From: Pleodorina starrii | Taxonomy: Eukaryota; Chlorophyta; Chlorophyceae; Chlamydomonadales; Volvocaceae | Assembly: GCA_030267565.1 (NCBI GenBank) | Contig: BRXU01000016.1 | Span: 560,501 to 624,500, forward strand | DNA length: 64,000 nt | Direction of reading: 5' to 3' | In this document: in pieces, positions 59,301 to 64,000 of the stretch | How the letters are laid out: the number at the start of each line of letters is the position of its first letter | How positions within the stretch are numbered: the first letter of the stretch is position 1 | The notes under the pieces: generated by a model | Told to the model about the DNA's origin: nothing | Databases searched by the model: none | What the model saw: the letters and a program-made list of their open reading frames with translations, nothing else | Made by a program: the position numbers and the translations under genes

Positions 59301-61177
59301 GGCGCTTCCTGTCCAGGTGCTCGGTTGGGAGCTACTTGCGTGTTGTTTTCCAGGAGCATGGTCGGCGCTCCTTGTCTCTGACTCTTTCACGCTTCGTGCG
59401 TCGTGCGGGCTTGGTGCTGGTGGGCCCTGGTGGCTTTGCGTTTGGCACCCCTTTGCGGGTGCCCCTGGGGTAGGATGAACAGTCTGTCTAGCCTGTACGG
59501 CTAGCGACCGGTGTGAAAACCGGTCCCCCTTGTAAATTCCGCATCCTAGGGCGGCGAGGGCGTGAAGTGTGAGAGTGTCAACATTCCTGCTGATAGACAG
59601 CCAGAGCTTTCAGCAATCCGCCCCATGTTTAGCATCGCGCGCCGTCTCGGCACTGTGCAACTCTTCCGGCCAGCGCATTGGCTGAAGTTACTTGACAGTA
59701 GACATGCAGTGTATCATTCACACATCACGCAGGCTGACTTGCCAATAGAAGGACAGCGGAACTGTTTGAGAGGGTCGCGATGATGACGTGCAGTTGCCGA
59801 CGAGAGTGCACAGTCTTCGCTACCGAGGTATTCGTCGTAGAGGAGGCTTGAAAACATTAGGACAGGGAATGTAGAAGTCCCCTAGGTTGCCGACTGGACT
59901 TGTTGGGCGGCCCGCAGATGAATCGTGCGTGCATCGGCGGCTTGGCGTCCAACAACCAGCATTTTGCCCCTCATGGTTTGCACCTTGCAACCTTTGTAAT
60001 AGCAATATGCGTCAAGACGATCGGACCGGCTAGCAGAGCTGCTGTGGTGTGGTCGCGGGAAGAATGTTCGCAATGCAAACATAGTTGGTTGCTTGCCGAA
60101 ACGAAGATTCATTTCACGCCGTCATGTCAGAATCCCACCTTAAGGAACGATGAATCTTCTGGAATTAATTATAGGCCGAGAGGTGTTGGTTTGACCTCGG
60201 CCTCGGTCCATGGAGACTGCCAAACTGGTTTTTACTCATACGAGGTTGGGTTCCAATAATAAATTTACCGTGCAATAAAGAATGTAATCTTTTACTTATG
60301 CAGCCTTTCCGTTGGCCGAAAGTCTGCACTTGTCCAATTACTTCCATCCCAGATCCCAGAACCCAGAACCCAGAACCCAGAACCCAGAACCCAGACACGG
60401 ACATGGGCAATCCTACAGGGCGGGGCCCCCCTGGGCGCTTCGCGCTGGGGCCCCGCCCAAAAATGGGGTGGCGCGCGAGGTAAGGGTCGGTGGACGAGGG
60501 AGTGACCCTAAGGGTCGGTCATGGACTGGGACTCGTCGACCCGGGCATCGAGTGCCCGTCGTGCACGCATTCACATTCACACGACAGCTTTAATCACCGC
60601 ATACTACTTTCACATAAGAGAAAAGCAAGTCGTGCCGTTAGCGCAGGACCGGGCATGTTGCAGCAGTCGGAAGGCCGTACTGTGTCCTGTTTGGGCTACC
60701 GGCAGGGACTCCGCAACGTGCAGCCTGTTTGCAGGCTACGGTCCTGGACGTCTCGCGGCGCGACTGATGTCGCAACCTTCCGACAACAGAATCAAGACTA
60801 GAACTCTGACAAGATCTAGCCGCTACGAATCAACTGCGCGAAATTCCAGCACCCAACGACCCAAGGCCGTCGCAGCCGTCCAGGACCCACCTCAATACGT
60901 CCGGCTCGGGAGAGGCGACCGCCGCGTCGGCCGCCGGCTGCAGCTCCACTTGTACGGCCACCGTCGCGTCGTCGGCGCCCTTCTCCTTCTCCGGGGAGCG
61001 CACCGCCGCCGACGCCGCTGCGCTGGCGCGCTCGCGCAGCACTGAGCTGGCGAAGCCGCCCGCACTGCCGTCGCCGTCGCCGCCGCGGCCGTCTCGCACC
61101 GCCGACGCCGCAGGAGCAGCCACTCGGCCGCGAAGCGCGCCGGCGGCACTGAGGTCAATCCAGGCGGGGTTCGGCAT
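56331..61177 (-). CDS. SAM-dependent methyltransferase (NPPY type)
   Basis: Six exons on the minus strand sum exactly to 426 residues: 61177-60891, 58608-58291, 58090-57994, 57732-57574, 57232-57077 and 56594-56331. Exon 1 is Ala-rich and opens MPNPAWIDLSAAG. Exon 2 has PVYTAAEVFQCQEESLFYS, a low-complexity insert and the SAM-binding motif KVVEFGTGDGKPV. Exon 3 has the acidic motif VYGFELNPISASLARDNAG. Exon 4 carries LIANPPYLPAPDSN, the NPPY catalytic loop of methyltransferases acting on amide, amine or base nitrogens (HemK/PrmC-like). Exon 5 has PLPFGTYSSEPK, and exon 6 VRTWISAMRARGQAFYNGN, then an acidic tail. The overall pattern resembles uncharacterised plant and cyanobacterial SAM methyltransferases; the substrate is unknown. 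The exon 4/5 join (AELTR to DLLSLGFPYVV) was chosen because it keeps the frame. Intron 5 has a GC donor. Intron 1 is about 2.3 kb and full of repeats. A minus-strand TGTAA lies about 285 bases past the stop. Confidence 0.82.
57484..57516. repeat. Paired palindromes GACCCATGGGTC and GACCCATAGGTC
   Basis: Two copies of the dispersed 12-bp motif, nine bases apart, in intron 4 of the methyltransferase gene. The first is exact and the second has one change. Confidence 0.85.
59171..59370. repeat. 63-bp minisatellite in methyltransferase intron 1
   Basis: Three full copies plus the start of a fourth of a 63-bp unit containing GGCGCTTCCTGTCCAGGTGC, GGTTGGGAGCTACTTG and TTTTCCAGGAGCATGGT. Copies differ at only a few positions. 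Because 63 is divisible by three, both strands show open frames, but the array lies inside an intron. Confidence 0.95.
59506..59525. other. Perfect 7-bp hairpin, ACCGGT stem
   Basis: GACCGGT, loop GTGAAA, ACCGGTC. It is followed by a TGTAA pentamer at about 59532. It lies inside methyltransferase intron 1. Confidence 0.7.
60350..60395. repeat. CCCAGAA heptamer array
   Basis: About six tandem copies of the 7-bp unit AGAACCC (TTCTGGG on the other strand), flanked by the variants AGATCCC and AGACACG. It lies in methyltransferase intron 1. Confidence 0.9.
60418..60458. other. 12-bp perfect inverted repeat, very GC-rich hairpin
   Basis: Left arm GGGCGGGGCCCC, 17-base spacer, right arm GGGGCCCCGCCC. 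It is perfectly complementary and immediately follows the heptamer array. Confidence 0.85.
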
Positions 61178-62200
61178 ACTATGATCGCTTCGCTGCTGCG
61201 ACAGGGTGCGAAAGGGTCGCCGGCAAGTCGAGGCGCCGGGTGCAGCAGCTGGTCGCGACCCCAAGTAGCTGCCCCACGTGAAAGGCGCGTACATGACGCA
61301 ACAGATACCTGCCGACCTACGTCCCTCGAATGCGGATGTAGCAGCGCGCTTGCTTATGGGGAGATGTGGAAGGTACGGGCGAGAAGATAAAGCACGTGGT
61401 GGAGCACGGTGGAGCGCGCTTGCATGCAAGCGGGTCCCTACGTGTCCCGAGACGGAACTGGGTCGAATCGCGCGCTTCGGCAATGGGAACACTGCCTCTT
61501 TCGTCAGGACCTACGAAGGGCTTTTCTTATAAAAGTATGGTTTGACTATACTTCGCTTGGCTGGGGCGAACAGGCCAGGCCGTTCGAAGCAGTACGATGG
61601 CTGGCGCTCTTTGGGCAGCTTGACACGACAAGCGTTATGCGTCGTTTGTCGACAGCACGTTGCGTAATGCTAGAGGCGTGGCGCTGTCGTGCTTTGCACG
61701 AGCAGTATTGCGCGATTTGTGGGCAGTGCGCGCGACGTGGCGCTGCCGATTCGCAAGGGAGGCGATTGGAGGCGCGGCCTCCAGCGCTGGCCTTGCGAAT
61801 CGTACGATGCAATGATCTTAGCCCCAAAAATGACATCACCGCCGCCGTATCGCGGCATGTGCGGGGCCCCCGCTGCCTGATTTTGTCCGCACACAACAAG
61901 AAAATCACAACGGACAGGAAAAAACGATTCGTCCATTTCAATATCTTCCGGACGTCCCGGCACGCTTTCGTTACTTCACCTTCGACGCGAAACTAGATAT
62001 TTTTGTTGCGAAATTTTGTTGCGGAATTCGCGACTCAGACAGAGCAACCGCCTGACCAGATCTGGTCTCTCATCCGCTGTTTCCTTCTGCAAACAGCCCG
62101 AGCCTTCCGTTCTGTTTGGGTTCGGGCTTTCGACAAGCCGCTTGCCAAGGCGGCAGGCAGCAAGTCAACCACCCCAGCTGCCCATAATTCGTCCCACAAC
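61178..62200. promoter_or_regulatory. Divergent promoter region (methyltransferase / unknown gene)
   Basis: About 1 kb between head-to-head start codons. It becomes AT-richer around 61880-62030. A TATAAAAG at about 61528 on the plus strand is the best TATA-like match, but its use is unproven. Confidence 0.45.
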
Positions 62201-64000
62201 ATGACCGCCCTGAATCCAGCCAGCTGGGCGGCCGCATCCCGACCCTGCCCAAACCGCAACCTAACCTCCAGAGCCCTCACCTCACCGCCCCCACCGGCCC
62301 GCGCGATCGCACACACCCGCCGCCTCTGCCGCCCCCAATCCGCCCACCAACACACCATCAACCTCCAGCCGCGGCCCATCATCACGGAACCCGCGCCCGC
62401 TAGCGGCCAACCCACTCGCCGCACCCTCACGGCACGCGCCGCTGGCACGGGAGCCTCCTCTCTCACCGCCGCCGCCGCCGCCGCCGCCGCCACGTTCTCC
62501 GCCACGTCGCCCTTCGCGCAAGCCGCCGCCGCCAGCGCGACGGCGGTCGCGGCGCGCATCTCCACGCGCAACGCGTCTGAGGAGGTGGCGGTGTGGACGT
62601 CGGATCGGCCGCTGCGCCGGCTGCCGGCCTCCCTCGATGATCCCGCGGCACTGGCGGCCGCCGCGCGGATGCTGCCCGGCTACGGTGAGGGCCCCGAGCT
62701 GTACACGCTGGAGGGCGAACAAAGTGAGTGCCCGTTGCGGGTGGGGTTGGGGTCTGGGGGATAAAAAGAAGATACGGGTGGGGTTGGGGTCTGGGCTCTG
62801 GGGGAGAGCGCGTCCTGATGTTATGCGGCCCCGGAGCATCTTGGTCCTGGGTGCTACGCTTAACGGCCCGTGTGTTGGCGTTGGTCCTGATGGTGCGGGT
62901 TCATGATGTCCCGCAGTCGACCTCAGCGCAGCGGAGAGGGCCTTCCTGCAGCTGCTGCGTACACCCGGACTGGACGAGCGACTGGCGGCGGGGGACGAGG
63001 AGGTGGAGGCCGCGGCGGCGCTGGTGGGAGATGCGGTGGACATTGCCGTGTGGCGCGCGTTCGGGCCACGAGGTGAGGTGGGGTGGGGGGGGGATAAAAA
63101 CAATGAGACACGGCCCATCCATTCAGGTCGCGGCCCTAATGAGGCAACGTATGTCCTCACAAGGCCGCGGTGGTACTCCAAAGGCCCCGACGGCCCCGAG
63201 GCCCGGAGGCGGACTGTTACCGGTACTGGGGGTGAGATTTAAAGGAGGCTGCCGCTGCTGCCGCCGCGGCTATTGTCGTCGTTCACCGCCCCAAGCCGCC
63301 GCGTCTCTCTCGCGGTCTTGCTCGCTTATCCCGCCCCTTCCCCCAAGCTGCTGCGCCCTGCGCAGTCTGTCATCCTTCTGGCGGGACGTAGCGCTGGGGC
63401 GGCGAAACGCCGCGCCTCGAAAACCTGAAACCTGAAACCCCTGCTGTGTTTGGGGTGTGGGCGGGATCGCAGGCGACGACGGCTCCCCCGAATCTGATGC
63501 GTACCACACCTTTCTACAGCGGATGTTGTACCGCATTAACCGCCTCAACCACTTCTGGTACGGTGGGATAAGCCTGGGCGACGACGACGCTGGGCGTGTT
63601 CTTTGCGTGGATGGTTTGAATACGGAAAGAGGCGCAACGGGGAATCGGTGTCAACATCGATTCTTACAGCCGCTCTCCTCCTCCCCCGCTGTCGATTGGG
63701 CCAATTGTTGCACATCTGCGAGGGAGCAACTAACGCAAACCAGCGTTGGACGAACAGTGCATATTAAATGGTTCAATCGATGGACGGACGGATTGGTGCG
63801 CCTTTTGAGGGAGTTTGGGTCCGCCCAGCGCGGCCAGCGTTGCTAACCAGCTGGCTGACTTTCCGTACCCATCCTGTTCGTACCTTGCCGTACATAGGTA
63901 CGACGACCTTCGCAATTACGAGAACGAGCGCTCCGGCTTCGTGGCCGGGATCCGTGACCGCATCGAGGGCGAGTGGCAGGCCTGGGAGCGGGACGGTCGC
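62201..64000 (+). CDS. Unidentified protein, 5' part (runs off window)
   Basis: Four exons remain in phase: 62201-62723, 62917-63072, 63473-63557 and 63897 to the window end. Residues 1 to about 140 are rich in Pro, Arg, Ala and Thr with an Ala run and few acidic residues, consistent with an organelle-targeting leader plus linker. The conserved-looking part begins EEVAVWTSDRPLRRLPASLD and continues LDERLAAGDEEVEAAAALVG, DAVDIAVWRAFGPRG, YHTFLQRMLYRINRLNHFWY and DDLRNYENERSGFVAGIRDR, ending in a helical, charged stretch. I do not recognise the family. The start is the first in-frame ATG after an AT-rich upstream region. Confidence 0.7.

Noticed and set aside
59171..59370. CRISPR-like array
   Set aside because: The 63-bp units are directly adjacent with no spacers, and the sequence is eukaryotic nuclear; it is a minisatellite.

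Overview
The window is nuclear DNA of a eukaryotic green alga, most likely a volvocine/chlamydomonadalean species. The reasons are GC-rich intron-dense genes with short GT(GC)-AG introns, TGTAA polyadenylation-type pentamers after stop codons, long homopolymeric Ala/Gly/Gln stretches in proteins, many GT/CA and TGGG microsatellites, and a plant-type protein set. The species cannot be fixed from sequence alone. All multi-exon models below were assembled by hand from splice sites and family knowledge. Most close exactly in frame over their whole length.

Layout. (1) 128-348 (+): the 3' terminal exon of an unidentified gene. (2) 349-5991: 5.6 kb between two converging genes; simple repeats, no gene recognised. 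(3) 5992-12175 (-): a 12-exon CDKAL1-type tRNA methylthiotransferase with a long Cys/Gly/Ala-rich insert before its C-terminal membrane anchor. (4) 12176-12788: divergent promoter region. (5) 12789-17930 (+): an 11-exon isocitrate lyase/PEP-mutase family enzyme with an extra small C-terminal domain. (6) 17931-21077: intergenic. (7) 21078-29727 (+): an 11-exon flavin monooxygenase whose last two exons encode a tail of over 1,200 low-complexity residues. (8) 29728-35526: intergenic, holding a decayed copy of the monooxygenase first exon. (9) 35527-48760 (+): a complete 44-exon XMAP215/MOR1 microtubule polymerase of 2,290 residues with five TOG domains. (10) 50207-55862 (+): a second locus made only of duplicated 3' exons of MOR1, with two further copies of its C-terminal domain, one of them frameshifted. 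(11) 56331-61177 (-): a 6-exon SAM-dependent methyltransferase with a repeat-filled 2.3-kb first intron. (12) 62201-64000 (+): the 5' part of an unidentified gene running off the window.

The genes are unrelated housekeeping functions (tRNA modification, carbon metabolism, redox, microtubule growth, methylation), not a cluster. The most unusual content is the amplified MOR1 C-terminal module with mosaic gene-conversion tracts, a dispersed 12-bp palindrome that repeatedly sits at splice sites, a dispersed repeat of about 52 bp, several GC-AG introns, and large low-complexity additions to otherwise conserved enzymes.
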